Part shown: positions 15,241 to 23,176 of the stretch, piece by piece
How positions within the stretch are numbered: position 1 is the stretch's first letter
Layout of the letters: each line of letters starts with the position of its first letter
Source: Candidatus Firestonebacteria bacterium RIFOXYD2_FULL_39_29
GTDB lineage: Bacteria; Oederibacteriota; D2-FULL-39-29
DNA length: 37,583 nt
Reading direction: 5' to 3'
Assembly: GCA_001778375.1 (NCBI GenBank)
Contig: MFGV01000049.1
Coordinates: 1-37,583, forward strand
Translations under genes and position numbers: made by a program
The notes under the pieces: generated by a model
Database searches by the model: none
What the model saw: the letters and a program-made list of their open reading frames with translations, nothing else
What the model was told of the DNA's origin: nothing

Positions 15241-17667
15241 TCACTTTACATACTTAATCGCTTCCCTTGCTCCCTTATGATCAGGTTTCAATTCCAATGT
15301 CTTCAACCAGCAGTTCTTTGCTTCAGCGAGTTTGTTTAGCTTTAAATATGCGACACCAAGATTATAATGCAGATCGGCCAGCCCCGGATTATATTTCACC
15401 GCCAACTCATATTCTTTTACTGCTTCGTTAACCATATTTTTATTGATATAAATATTCCCGAGATTTGCCCTTGCATAAGGATCGTTTGGCACGACCTGTA
15501 AAATACTCTTGTAAATCTTCTCAGCTTCAGGATACTTTCCTTGTTTTTCACAGGCGATAGCCAAACTCACATAAAGATCAGACTTTCCGGGATATTGTCT
15601 GAATAACTTTTCCAGAACCGGCAAAGCTTTCTCAAGATCTTTATCCTCGATATACATAAAAACCAAAGCCTGAAAACTTTCAGACTGCCCCAATTTTGCC
15701 GCCTCGAGGTAACTTTTTTTCGCCTCCTCACTTTTCCCCATTGCTGATAACGCAATACCCATATTATGGTAAGGAGCAGCAATGGCCGGAGAGTCTTTAA
15801 CCGCCATTTTAAACTCCCTTACTGCATCTTCCAAACGGTTAAACGACAAGTAGGCATTGCCGAGATTATTTCTTCTCTCAAAAGAGGTCTTGTGAAGCTC
15901 TACGGCCTTTTCCATCTGCAATAAGTATTCATGGCTGCAGCTAAAACGTCCATAAACGGTTCCAATTTCATGCTGAACCCAATCCATATCATAAGCTATT
16001 TTTGCGGCAATATTGAGTTCACTTACCGCTTCTTCTTTTTTCCCTTTACTAAGAAAGGAATCTGCCGCGAATATATGATAACGGGCCAGCATATCCCTGT
16101 TAAAAATATCATATTTTTGCCAATCTGACGGATACTTAAAGCCGGGAATTGAAGTTTTTTGCCGCAAACCAAAACCACTGTCATTTATCCTGTACAATAT
16201 TCCTTCAGCTGTTTTTTTAAAAGCTTTATTCGCAAACACCCCGCTCTCAATAGTGTGATATATAGGTCTGCCTGAATTTATTGCCGCTTTGAGATAGCCT
16301 TCTGCTTTCGCTGACATATAATTTTTGTAAACCACTCCCCTATCACTCTTTGTGAGCAAAGTTCTATACGTAGTACCGTTTTCATCACAAACTATAACAT
16401 CAGGCCTGGCTTTTTCAACAAACTGCAAATATGCCAATTGATAAAGCGGTGTGTCCTCATTACCAAATATTATCGCGTTTTTTTCACAGGAATTTAAAGT
16501 GTCAACACCATAAGTATAGGCAAGATAATTATCACTTTTGTCATTAGCGCTATAATTTATCTTTAATAAGGAAATTGCGAAAAAAAGGATTGTGATGAGC
16601 AGAACAAATGATACAATTTTATTTTTATATTTGTCTTTTAACATAAATGCTCCAAAAACAATCCATAAAAGAACACACACATAAAGAGGAATAAAAAAAA
16701 GATTATTCACCTCCCTTGACGCTTGAGTGAGTTCAGAATTAAGAACAACAACAATACCTCCTGCAACAACAATAAATATCGCAAGGGTCATAAAAAACAA
16801 AGGTTTGATCAGTTTTGCCATATAATAGCAGCCCGCCGCGGCCAGAATAATCAGAACCACTGTATATTGTTTATTCAAAAGTATAAAAATATTTTTTAAC
16901 TGGGAAAAAAACACTGAGAAGTTAAAAGCTGTCTGATTTAGAGAACCGTACTGCCGTCTTAAAATATGATCCAGCATTCCCTTTAAATCCGCCGGATTAT
17001 TAGAATTGATAAGAGGGTATTCTAAAGCCCTTACAGGCAAATAGAGGTAAATAGTAAGTCCGGCAAGAAACAAAGATACACAACCGATAATTAGTTTTAT
17101 TCTCTTAAATGTATTTCTATCAGCAAGCCAAATAAACAACAAAAAGCCCGGCAAAAACCCTATAGCTGTCTGATGGTTTGTAAGGCAGAGCCCGTAAAAC
17201 AAAGAAGCAAGATACAGATATTTATCTTTTTTAGCATAATACCACAACACCATCTCATAACTGATGAGAATCAGGAAGAATATATTCAGTATATACAGAG
17301 CACCTTTTGCAGTCGTTGCCTGAGACCAAAAAGATTGTGAAAAAGCAAAAATAGCTGCAAAAAGAAAGGCAAATATCCCGGAACCTGAAATTATTTTTTT
17401 TAAAAGATGGAACAGGATAAATACCGTCAAAGCAGCAAAAAATACCGCCGTAAGATTAACCCTAAAAGCAATATTACTGACCGGTAAAAAACTAAACAGT
17501 TTCCCGATCAGGCAAAACAACGGATACCCCGGAGAATGAGGAATTCCCAAAAGATACGCCGCCGATATCAGCTCTCCCCCATCCCCGACATAAACCGTAG
17601 GGCAGGCGGTCGCAATATAAAGTGTCAGCGTTATCAAGAACAGGAAATAACCGAATAATTTTCGCAT
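15241..17667 (-). CDS. DUF2723-TPR membrane protein C (TMEM260-like, DGGE variant)
   Basis: An 808-aa paralogue of A and B. The signature reads VYVGDGGELI (Asp29, Glu32) with LGIPHSPGYPLFC, so the serine of DSGE and the first proline of HPPGYP are replaced. Other conserved parts are FWSQATTAKGALYILN, TNHQT, YLPVRALEYPLINSNNP and DHILRRQYGSL. A multi-helix membrane half is followed by eight TPRs from about 535 to the C-terminus. GAGGTC precedes the ATG. TadA lies 213 bases upstream on the same strand, with a repeat-filled spacer. The motif changes could mean another sugar or acceptor. Confidence 0.84.
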   Translation of the reverse strand: MRKLFGYFLFLITLTLYIATACPTVYVGDGGELISAAYLLGIPHSPGYPLFCLIGKLFSFLPVSNIAFRVNLTAVFFAALTVFILFHLLKKIISGSGIFAFLFAAIFAFSQSFWSQATTAKGALYILNIFFLILISYEMVLWYYAKKDKYLYLASLFYGLCLTNHQTAIGFLPGFLLFIWLADRNTFKRIKLIIGCVSLFLAGLTIYLYLPVRALEYPLINSNNPADLKGMLDHILRRQYGSLNQTAFNFSVFFSQLKNIFILLNKQYTVVLIILAAAGCYYMAKLIKPLFFMTLAIFIVVAGGIVVVLNSELTQASREVNNLFFIPLYVCVLLWIVFGAFMLKDKYKNKIVSFVLLITILFFAISLLKINYSANDKSDNYLAYTYGVDTLNSCEKNAIIFGNEDTPLYQLAYLQFVEKARPDVIVCDENGTTYRTLLTKSDRGVVYKNYMSAKAEGYLKAAINSGRPIYHTIESGVFANKAFKKTAEGILYRINDSGFGLRQKTSIPGFKYPSDWQKYDIFNRDMLARYHIFAADSFLSKGKKEEAVSELNIAAKIAYDMDWVQHEIGTVYGRFSCSHEYLLQMEKAVELHKTSFERRNNLGNAYLSFNRLEDAVREFKMAVKDSPAIAAPYHNMGIALSAMGKSEEAKKSYLEAAKLGQSESFQALVFMYIEDKDLEKALPVLEKLFRQYPGKSDLYVSLAIACEKQGKYPEAEKIYKSILQVVPNDPYARANLGNIYINKNMVNEAVKEYELAVKYNPGLADLHYNLGVAYLKLNKLAEAKNCWLKTLELKPDHKGAREAIKYVK

Positions 17668-17687
17668 AAGAGACCTCAGATATAACC

Positions 17688-17898
17688 GTCCATAAAAGTC
17701 TGTAAAAGTCCGTAAAGGTCTATAAAGTCTTTTTTAAAGGAGCTATTTATTTGTCTATTTTGACATCTTTTTTCCCAACTGAAAATAAACACAAAACACC
17801 CTACGCAATTTTACTTTTCCCATAAAAACCTTTATCTATATCATCCTCTATATAGAATAACAACTCATTAATGTAAGACGTTAAAGACTTTTATGGAC
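17688..17898. repeat. 'gtccataaaagtct' repeats, inverted pair
   Basis: GTCCATAAAAGTCT occurs at 17688-17701, followed by tandem 'gtaaaagtcc/taaaggtct' units to about 17740. The exact reverse complement stands at 17885-17898, inside the last codons of tadA. The spacer between DUF2723 protein C and tadA is otherwise featureless AT-rich DNA. Confidence 0.65.
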
Positions 17899-18339
17899 CT
17901 TCCGTTTTCCCATGAAAAACGCTTTCATAATCTCCCTACATTCTTCCTGCATTATTCCACCCTTAACTTTCACCCTGTGATTAAGTTTTTTGCTGTTTGC
18001 AATCCGGAAGACACTCTTCACTCCCCCCGTCTTTGGTTCTGCGGCGCCGTAAAAAAGATTATCCACCCGGGCCAGGACTAAAGCACCTGCGCACATAGCA
18101 CAGGGTTCTAAAGTCACATAGATAGAACACCCGTTTAACCGTTCATTTTTTATTTTTTTGGCGGCTTTTCGAATTGCGAGTATCTCAGCATGAGCTGTCG
18201 GATCTTTTAATGCTTTAACTTTACTGTATGCGCGAGCGATAACTTTACCGTCTTTGACAATGAGAGCCCCTACAGGAACTTCATTATTCTTGTAACCTTT
18301 TTTGGCTTCCTTTAGAGCTTCACTCATAAAGCATTTCAT
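17881..18339 (-). CDS. tadA: tRNA-specific adenosine deaminase TadA
   Basis: A 152-aa zinc deaminase that converts A34 of tRNA-Arg(ACG) to inosine. Zinc and proton-shuttle residues are visible in DPTAHAEILAIR (His50, Glu52) and TLEPCAMCAGALVLARV (Cys80, Cys83). NNEVPVGALIV is also typical. The length is normal. The start may be ATG 18339 or ATG 18327 (SEALKEAKKGY); neither has a clear ribosome site. The last codons, for Val-His-Lys-Ser-Leu, are formed by an intergenic repeat, so the C-terminus has probably been replaced. The PFP gene ends 39 bases upstream on the same strand. The substrate tRNA-Arg(ACG) is at 22882-22955. Confidence 0.93.
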   Translation of the reverse strand: MKCFMSEALKEAKKGYKNNEVPVGALIVKDGKVIARAYSKVKALKDPTAHAEILAIRKAAKKIKNERLNGCSIYVTLEPCAMCAGALVLARVDNLFYGAAEPKTGGVKSVFRIANSKKLNHRVKVKGGIMQEECREIMKAFFMGKRKVHKSL

Positions 18340-18378
18340 TATATCGGACCGGTCAGACAGGGAAATAGCGCCATATAT

Positions 18379-20085
18379 TTAAATCTTAAAACTTAGGGAT
18401 TTGTATCCCTGATTCAGAGCTACGGTTATCGGCAACTGATTGCATGACGGCCCCCATAATTGCCTCGGGCCGGGAGAATTAAACAAATCAGTTTCAGCCC
18501 ATCTTTTTCTGTTTTTTGCAAAATACTTAAAAGCCGGTGAATCAAGTTCTACCAAAGCTTTTTCTATAACAAGCTCTTCCTTTCCGTGTCTGATTTCCAC
18601 ATTTAAAAGAGCAGGCAACGGTATTGCCAGAATCTTTCCGCCTTTATCCAGTTCAGTAAAAGAAACAATATAACCGGTTTTACCGGAAAGCGCAAGCGCG
18701 CCCACCGCCAAACCTAAATTGTAAGTATAGGCAGCATCAAACAAAGAAGGCACCCCGCAACGCCCTTCATAACCAAAAAAATGATTAAGTGTCGCAAATT
18801 CTACTTCTGGTGCTTCTTTCTTAATATGTTTTTTTACCATATCAATAAGAAGTTTTTCCGTAGGAATCTGCGAAACCTGCAGATTGCCATGCGCATCTCT
18901 GTCGAAAAGCATCATCTCCTGGATATATTCAGGCAAAGAGGAAAACAATTTCATATTATCAGCCGCCAGTACACAGGAAAGAACATCCCTTTTTTCCGCC
19001 AAGTCTTTATTCTCAAGCTCTTGTTCATGTTCCGCAACAGCCATATTTAATTCTTTAAGCATCTTAGTCATTTCCGGAATAAACTCAATAATACCTTCCG
19101 GAACAACGACAACCCCGTAATTTTTACCTTTCATTGCCCTTTCAATAACTACTTTTGCAATATCATCTATTATTTGATCCAGGGACATATTCTTCTCTGC
19201 AATCTCTTCTGAGACCAGAGCAACCGCAGGCTTTGTCTGAAGAGCAACTTCGAGAGCCACATGACTCGCGGCCCTGCCCATAAGCTTTACGAAATGCCAG
19301 TACTTTTTTGAAGAGGGAGTATCCTGTAAAATATTTCCCACCATTTCAGCGTATACTTTCGTAGCAGTGTCAAAACCAAAGGATATTGGAAGGTTCTTTC
19401 CTATCTGTAAATCCCCGTCAATAGTCTTCGGGACCCCGATAACCTGAACCCCGCTGCCGTCTTCTTTAATATTTTCAAAAAGAAATTCCGCAAGAAATGC
19501 CGCATTAGTATTAGAATCATCTCCGCCTATTACCACCAGCGCATCAAGCCGGTGCTTCTTACAGGTCTGTTTTACAGCCTCAAATTGTTCCGGAGTTTTG
19601 ATCTTAGTTCTATCCGAACCTAAAAAATCAAACCCGCCGGTATTTTTTATACGTTTGATGTCCTCAGGTTTTATCTCGAACAGATCCCCCTTTATCAGTC
19701 CTTTAGGCCCGGTTTTTACGCCAAGAAGCGTATTATCCTCACCCAGCATATCAAAAATACCAGCTACTACGTTATGACCGCCTGCCGCAGGTCCGCCGGA
19801 GAATAAAACAGCAACTCTTTTATTTTTGATCTTATCCTTGTTTGTTTTTGAAACGGCAAGCAGGATCTTATCCCCATTTGCTTTGACAACGTGAGGAGCC
19901 TTTGCCTGTACTTTAACAGGATCTTTAGATTTTACGGAAAGCCCTGAGGACTTCCAGCCTACCGGAGTAATTTTACCGGCTTTTAAAAACACCTTACAGA
20001 CCGGTGTCTTAAGTTTTCTTACCTCATCTTCAAAAAGTGACTTACCCTTTTCCGTGCTATTTAAATATTGTTCAAGCGAAGCCAT
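18379..20085 (-). CDS. pfp: diphosphate--fructose-6-phosphate 1-phosphotransferase (PPi-dependent phosphofructokinase)
   Basis: A 568-aa phosphofructokinase of the long PPi-dependent type, longer than the ~320-aa ATP enzymes. FSGGPAAGGHN (95-105) forms the phosphate-donor site. GGDDSNTNAA (187-196) has the second Asp typical of PPi enzymes, and PKTIDGD (219-225) has the matching Lys. MGRAASHVALEVALQT and FGYEGRCGVPSLFDAAY are family blocks. It phosphorylates fructose-6-phosphate reversibly with pyrophosphate. GGAGG stands 8 bases before the ATG. It is on the same strand between the MFS gene (upstream) and tadA (downstream). Confidence 0.92.
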   Translation of the reverse strand: MASLEQYLNSTEKGKSLFEDEVRKLKTPVCKVFLKAGKITPVGWKSSGLSVKSKDPVKVQAKAPHVVKANGDKILLAVSKTNKDKIKNKRVAVLFSGGPAAGGHNVVAGIFDMLGEDNTLLGVKTGPKGLIKGDLFEIKPEDIKRIKNTGGFDFLGSDRTKIKTPEQFEAVKQTCKKHRLDALVVIGGDDSNTNAAFLAEFLFENIKEDGSGVQVIGVPKTIDGDLQIGKNLPISFGFDTATKVYAEMVGNILQDTPSSKKYWHFVKLMGRAASHVALEVALQTKPAVALVSEEIAEKNMSLDQIIDDIAKVVIERAMKGKNYGVVVVPEGIIEFIPEMTKMLKELNMAVAEHEQELENKDLAEKRDVLSCVLAADNMKLFSSLPEYIQEMMLFDRDAHGNLQVSQIPTEKLLIDMVKKHIKKEAPEVEFATLNHFFGYEGRCGVPSLFDAAYTYNLGLAVGALALSGKTGYIVSFTELDKGGKILAIPLPALLNVEIRHGKEELVIEKALVELDSPAFKYFAKNRKRWAETDLFNSPGPRQLWGPSCNQLPITVALNQGYKSLSFKI

Positions 20086-20172
20086 GACTTATTCCTCCTA
20101 AATATTTGATATTTTATTGCAGTTAAATTCAACTTTATTATACAGTTTTAAAGCTTTTTTTTCTATAAAAAA

Positions 20173-21423
20173 TCAGTTAATATCTATTGTTTTAAGAAAG
20201 AGCATTTTTCGGCCTATTAAAAGCGCGCTTAAGCCACAGCCTGCGCCGCCTATGCATATTGTTACCGGCATTCCAAAAACATCTGCAAGTTTTCCCACCA
20301 GCAAACTTCCGAAAGGCTGCATTCCCATAAAAGCCATCGTATAGAGGCTCATTATTCTTCCCCTTTTATCTTCTTCGACTAAGGTCTGCAAAATAGTATT
20401 TGTTCCTGCAGCCTGCACCATCATCCCAAAACCGGCAATCACCAGGAATACTCCCGAACTCCATGCATTTTGAGCAAAAGAAAACATCATGAGTCCGGCA
20501 CCAAATAGAACGGAAGAAAGAATAACTATCCTGCCCAAACCTTCAGTGCTCTTCCTGCTCCCGAGGTAAAGCGCCCCTGCCAAAGCTCCAAATCCCGCGG
20601 CAGCCATCAAAAAACCGAACATCTTAGGACCGCCCTTAAGTATCTCCCTCGAAAAAGCCGGCATCAAAACCTGATAAGGCATTGCAATAAGGCTAGCAAT
20701 AGCAAGAAGCAGGAGGAGAGAACTGATTGTTTTATGTTTATAAGCGTAAGAAAAGCCTTCCTTAAATTCCGTAATTCCACTTTTATTGGTTCTCTTGAAC
20801 TCACGCGGTTTTATCTTCATCATAAGAAGGCTTGATATAACAGCAACAAAACTTATAGCATTCAAAGAAAAGCACCATCCCTCTCCGACTGCGGCGATCA
20901 AAAGCCCCGCAACGGTAGGACCTATCAATCTTGCCCCGTTTACCATACTTGAGTTTAACGCAATAGCATTTCCCAGATCTTTTTTGTCTTCAACCATATT
21001 AACAACAAAAGACTGTCTAACCGGAATATCAAAGGAATTAATAAGCCCGAGAGAAATTCCGAGCAGAATAGTATGCCATACTTGAATGGTTCCCGTAAAA
21101 ACAAGCACGGCGAATATAAAAGCCTGGATCATGGAAAGGATCTGGGTCAAAATAAGTATTTTATATCTGTCATACCTGTCGGCAACAACTCCGGCGAAAG
21201 GCGCCATTAAAAAGGTGGGTATCCTGCTTAAAAATCCTACAAGCCCGAGCATAAAAACAGAACCGGTAAGCCGATAAACCAGCCAGCTGACCGCAATCAT
21301 TTGCAGCCAGGTCCCAATTAAAGAAATACTCTGTCCCATGAAAAAAAGTCTATAATTCCTGTATTTCAAAGTACGGAACAAGTAAATAAGGCTTTTCTTT
21401 GCGGAACTTTCTACAACGTCCAT
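20173..21423 (-). CDS. MFS transporter, EntS/MefA-like (DHA3) exporter family
   Basis: A 416-aa protein with about 12 membrane helices. RNYRLFFMGQSISLIGTWLQMIAVSWLVYRLTGS at the N-terminus, and GVVADRYDRYKILILTQ as the loop 2-3 signature, are typical of the MFS_3 group that includes enterobactin and macrolide exporters. AVGEGWCFSLNAISFVAVI is a further family block. AAGGAAG precedes the ATG. The PFP gene starts 87 bases downstream. The substrate is unknown; multidrug or metabolite efflux is likely. An inverted repeat at 21468-21518 lies in its upstream region. Confidence 0.88.
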   Translation of the reverse strand: MDVVESSAKKSLIYLFRTLKYRNYRLFFMGQSISLIGTWLQMIAVSWLVYRLTGSVFMLGLVGFLSRIPTFLMAPFAGVVADRYDRYKILILTQILSMIQAFIFAVLVFTGTIQVWHTILLGISLGLINSFDIPVRQSFVVNMVEDKKDLGNAIALNSSMVNGARLIGPTVAGLLIAAVGEGWCFSLNAISFVAVISSLLMMKIKPREFKRTNKSGITEFKEGFSYAYKHKTISSLLLLLAIASLIAMPYQVLMPAFSREILKGGPKMFGFLMAAAGFGALAGALYLGSRKSTEGLGRIVILSSVLFGAGLMMFSFAQNAWSSGVFLVIAGFGMMVQAAGTNTILQTLVEEDKRGRIMSLYTMAFMGMQPFGSLLVGKLADVFGMPVTICIGGAGCGLSALLIGRKMLFLKTIDIN

Positions 21424-21467
21424 TAGCTTCCTTTATGAAAAATAATCACTGATGCAACACATAAGTC

Positions 21468-21523
21468 AGTTTACTGTTTACAGTAATTAAAATACTTTCC
21501 AACAGTAAACAGTAAACTTTTTT
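21468..21523. repeat. 14-bp inverted repeat upstream of the MFS gene
   Basis: AGTTTACTGTTTAC (21468-21481) and GTAAACAGTAAACT (21505-21518) are perfect complements with a 23-base loop. On the plus strand six T residues follow, giving a terminator-like shape that no plus-strand gene needs. It may be an operator-like site or another intergenic palindrome. The rest of 21424-21673 holds a decayed tRNA-like stretch at about 21615-21650. Confidence 0.55.
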
Positions 21524-21673
21524 AACTTCGCATCCGCCTAGGTAGATTTGGCAAAGGCATTATGGTCAAATATCTATACCTTTGCTCAACTTCCGTCCTC
21601 GTCTTTTAGCTTTTGCCGCGCCTCCGGGCATCCGACCCTCTGCGCCTCTATCTATCCTTCGTACTTGTTTTTT

Positions 21674-21750
21674 TGGTGCGCCCGGAGGGATTTGAACCCC
21701 CAGCCCTCTGGTTCGAAGCCAGATACTCTATCCAATTGCGCTACGGGCGC
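21674..21750 (-). tRNA. tRNA-Arg (anticodon TCG)
   Basis: Acceptor GCGCCCG/CGGGCGC, D-arm TAGCGCAATTGGATA, anticodon stem TCTGG/CCAGA with loop cTTCGaa (anticodon TCG), T-loop GGTTCAAATCC and an encoded ACCA. A complement of its 3' acceptor and T-stem, CCTCCGGGC, lies at 21621-21629. Confidence 0.94.
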
Positions 21751-21773
21751 ATTTTTTGACAAAGTCAAAAAAT
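21751..21773. repeat. perfect A/T palindrome abutting the tRNA-Arg(TCG) 5' end
   Basis: ATTTTTTGAC and GTCAAAAAAT with a 3-base loop begin at the base next to the tRNA 5' end. A similar palindrome, ATTTTTGC/GCAAAAAT, abuts the tRNA-Arg fragment at 23139-23156. Both are followed by 'agag' and a 'ttctattg' motif. Confidence 0.7.
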
Positions 21774-21912
21774 AGAGCAATCGAACAATAGAAATTAGAT
21801 AATCAATTGCGTTCTATTGCTCTATTGTCCATTTTCCAAACATCTTTAACATATCCAATTATACGATATATATTAGTTGTTTTACAGCGGAAACAATTTA
21901 GAAAGGGTTGTT

Positions 21913-22545
21913 TTACTTAGCTTTTAAAAGGGCTTTTATATCAGAACCGACTATTATCTTCAAATTATCTGTAATCTTCTCTATCGTCCAATTCCACCAT
22001 TTTATTTCCAATAATATCTTTATTTCTTCTTCTGAATATCTTTGCTTGATCGGTTTGGCAGGGTTTCCTCCTACTACCGTATAGGGAGGCACATCTTTTG
22101 TCACCACGGACCTGCTGGCGATTATCGCACCGTCACCAATCTTTATTCCGGGCATTATAAGAGCATCATACCCCAGCCAGACATCATTTCCAATTACAGT
22201 ATCACCTTTAAAAGGCAAATCCTTTATATCAGGCATTACTTTTTCCCAGCCGTTCCCAAAAATAGAAAAAGGGTATGTAGTAATACCGCTAATTTTATGA
22301 TTTGCGCCGTTCATTATAAACTTTACATCTTTTGCAATAGCACAGAACCTACCAATTATCAATTTATCCCCCATAAACGGATAGTGATACATAACATTCT
22401 TCTCAAATTTCTCCGGCCCCCCAGGATCATCATAATAACTGTAATCACCGACAATTATATTAGGATTTGAAATAATATTCTTAATAAACCCAACCTGGGG
22501 AAACCCTTTCATAGGATATTTAGTTTTAGGATCCGGTCCAAACAT
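21913..22545 (-). CDS. Vat/CatB-family xenobiotic O-acetyltransferase (left-handed beta-helix)
   Basis: A 210-aa hexapeptide-repeat acetyltransferase. FIMNGANHKISGITTYPF contains the catalytic histidine (His83) of the streptogramin A/chloramphenicol (type B) acetyltransferases. The hexapeptide coil runs through GDTVIGNDVWLGYDALIMPGIKIGDGAIIASRSVVTKDV. PYTVVGGNPAKPIKQRY is the standard C-terminal end of the coil. I chose the ATG at 22545 because GGAGGTG lies just upstream; the longer TTG start would place that site inside the gene. It may acetylate a drug, or a cell-envelope or small-molecule hydroxyl, as many chromosomal relatives have unknown substrates. Confidence 0.87.
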   Translation of the reverse strand: MFGPDPKTKYPMKGFPQVGFIKNIISNPNIIVGDYSYYDDPGGPEKFEKNVMYHYPFMGDKLIIGRFCAIAKDVKFIMNGANHKISGITTYPFSIFGNGWEKVMPDIKDLPFKGDTVIGNDVWLGYDALIMPGIKIGDGAIIASRSVVTKDVPPYTVVGGNPAKPIKQRYSEEEIKILLEIKWWNWTIEKITDNLKIIVGSDIKALLKAK

Positions 22546-22557
22546 AAGCACCTCCAA

Positions 22558-22866
22558 AAATTACGTTAAAACGTCCCACGTTGACATGTTACTAACGTTC
22601 TACAATCTGCTTCACTTACTATTTAAGCCCAGCATGTAGCGCTAAACACAATCTCGCCAACGCTTTGTGGCGGAAGTTGTTTAAGAACGATTCCACTTCC
22701 GCCAGTTATATTAGGCGGATCTTTTGATGAGATTACAATACTTCAGGATTCCACTGATACACGCCTATTTTCTTTTTCTAACTTGCTTCACTTGCTTTTG
22801 CCCAGCAGGTCACGCCTGACCGCGTGATCCGCCAACGCTTTGTGGCGGAAGTTGTTCAACGACTGA
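22558..22866. repeat. repeat-filled spacer with duplicated segments
   Basis: This gene-free spacer holds the 'ccacgttg' repeat (22571-22597) and two copies of a 27-base identical segment (22655-22681 and 22830-22856) carrying a CGCCA/TGGCG stem. A TCCGCC/GGCGGA copy lies at 22698-22719. Before each 27-base copy stands a 'ttcactt...gcccagca' block (22615-22635, 22792-22808). Its 'gcccagca' matches the 3' end of the tRNA-Arg(ACG) gene, suggesting partial tRNA duplications. Confidence 0.7.
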
Positions 22867-22884
22867 GCACTTATTTTTAAGTGC
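22867..22884. repeat. palindrome overlapping the tRNA-Arg(ACG) 3' end
   Basis: GCACTTA and TAAGTGC with a 4-base loop. The right arm includes the discriminator and last acceptor bases of the tRNA. On the tRNA strand the loop is AAAA and no U-run follows. Confidence 0.7.
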
Positions 22885-22955
22885 GCCCAGCAGGAGTTGA
22901 ACCTGCAGCCTTCTGATTCGTAGTCAGATGCTCTATCCAATTGGGCTATGGGCGC
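22882..22955 (-). tRNA. tRNA-Arg (anticodon ACG)
   Basis: Acceptor GCGCCCA/TGGGCGC, D-arm TAGCCCAATTGGATA, anticodon stem TCTGA/TCAGA with loop cTACGaa (anticodon ACG), T-arm CAGGTTCAACTCCTG. The 3' flank reads ACTT, so CCA is not encoded, unlike the other tRNAs here. A34 should be edited to inosine by TadA (17881-18339). Confidence 0.95.
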
Positions 22956-23050
22956 AATTTTGCCTTAATATATTCTACTATTATTTCAAATTCTCTCTTA
23001 ACTATCCGCATCTGACGTCAGATGTCCGATGTATCTTTTCACTTCGTTCA

Positions 23051-23176
23051 AAATCCAATTGCCCCCTTCGGGGATTCCTTCGCAGAGTCTTCCCAAAATA
23101 CCGGGCAGACTCTAAGCCGCTCAGTCGGCTATGGGCGCATTTTTGCTTGCAAAAATAGAGTCCGTCTTAAACGGAC
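23051..23176 (-). pseudogene. tRNA-Arg 5' fragment split by palindromes
   Basis: GGCTATGGGCGC (23127-23138) equals the 5' end of tRNA-Arg(ACG). 'atccaattg' (23053-23061) equals its D-loop side. Between them, about 65 bases carry hairpins: AGAGTCT/AGACTCT (23084-23090, 23107-23113) and GCCG/CGGC (23116-23129). Outside the fragment stand ATTTTTGC/GCAAAAAT (23139-23156) and TCCGT/ACGGA (23161-23175). No functional tRNA can form. The remaining gap to 23361 holds nothing else clear. Confidence 0.55.

Noticed and set aside
21505-21523. Plus-strand intrinsic terminator upstream of the MFS gene
   Set aside because: Shape fits, but no plus-strand gene ends here; listed as an inverted repeat instead.
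21913-22545. Calling the Vat-like protein an antibiotic resistance gene
   Set aside because: The fold and catalytic His fit, but chromosomal relatives often have unknown substrates and no resistance context is present.
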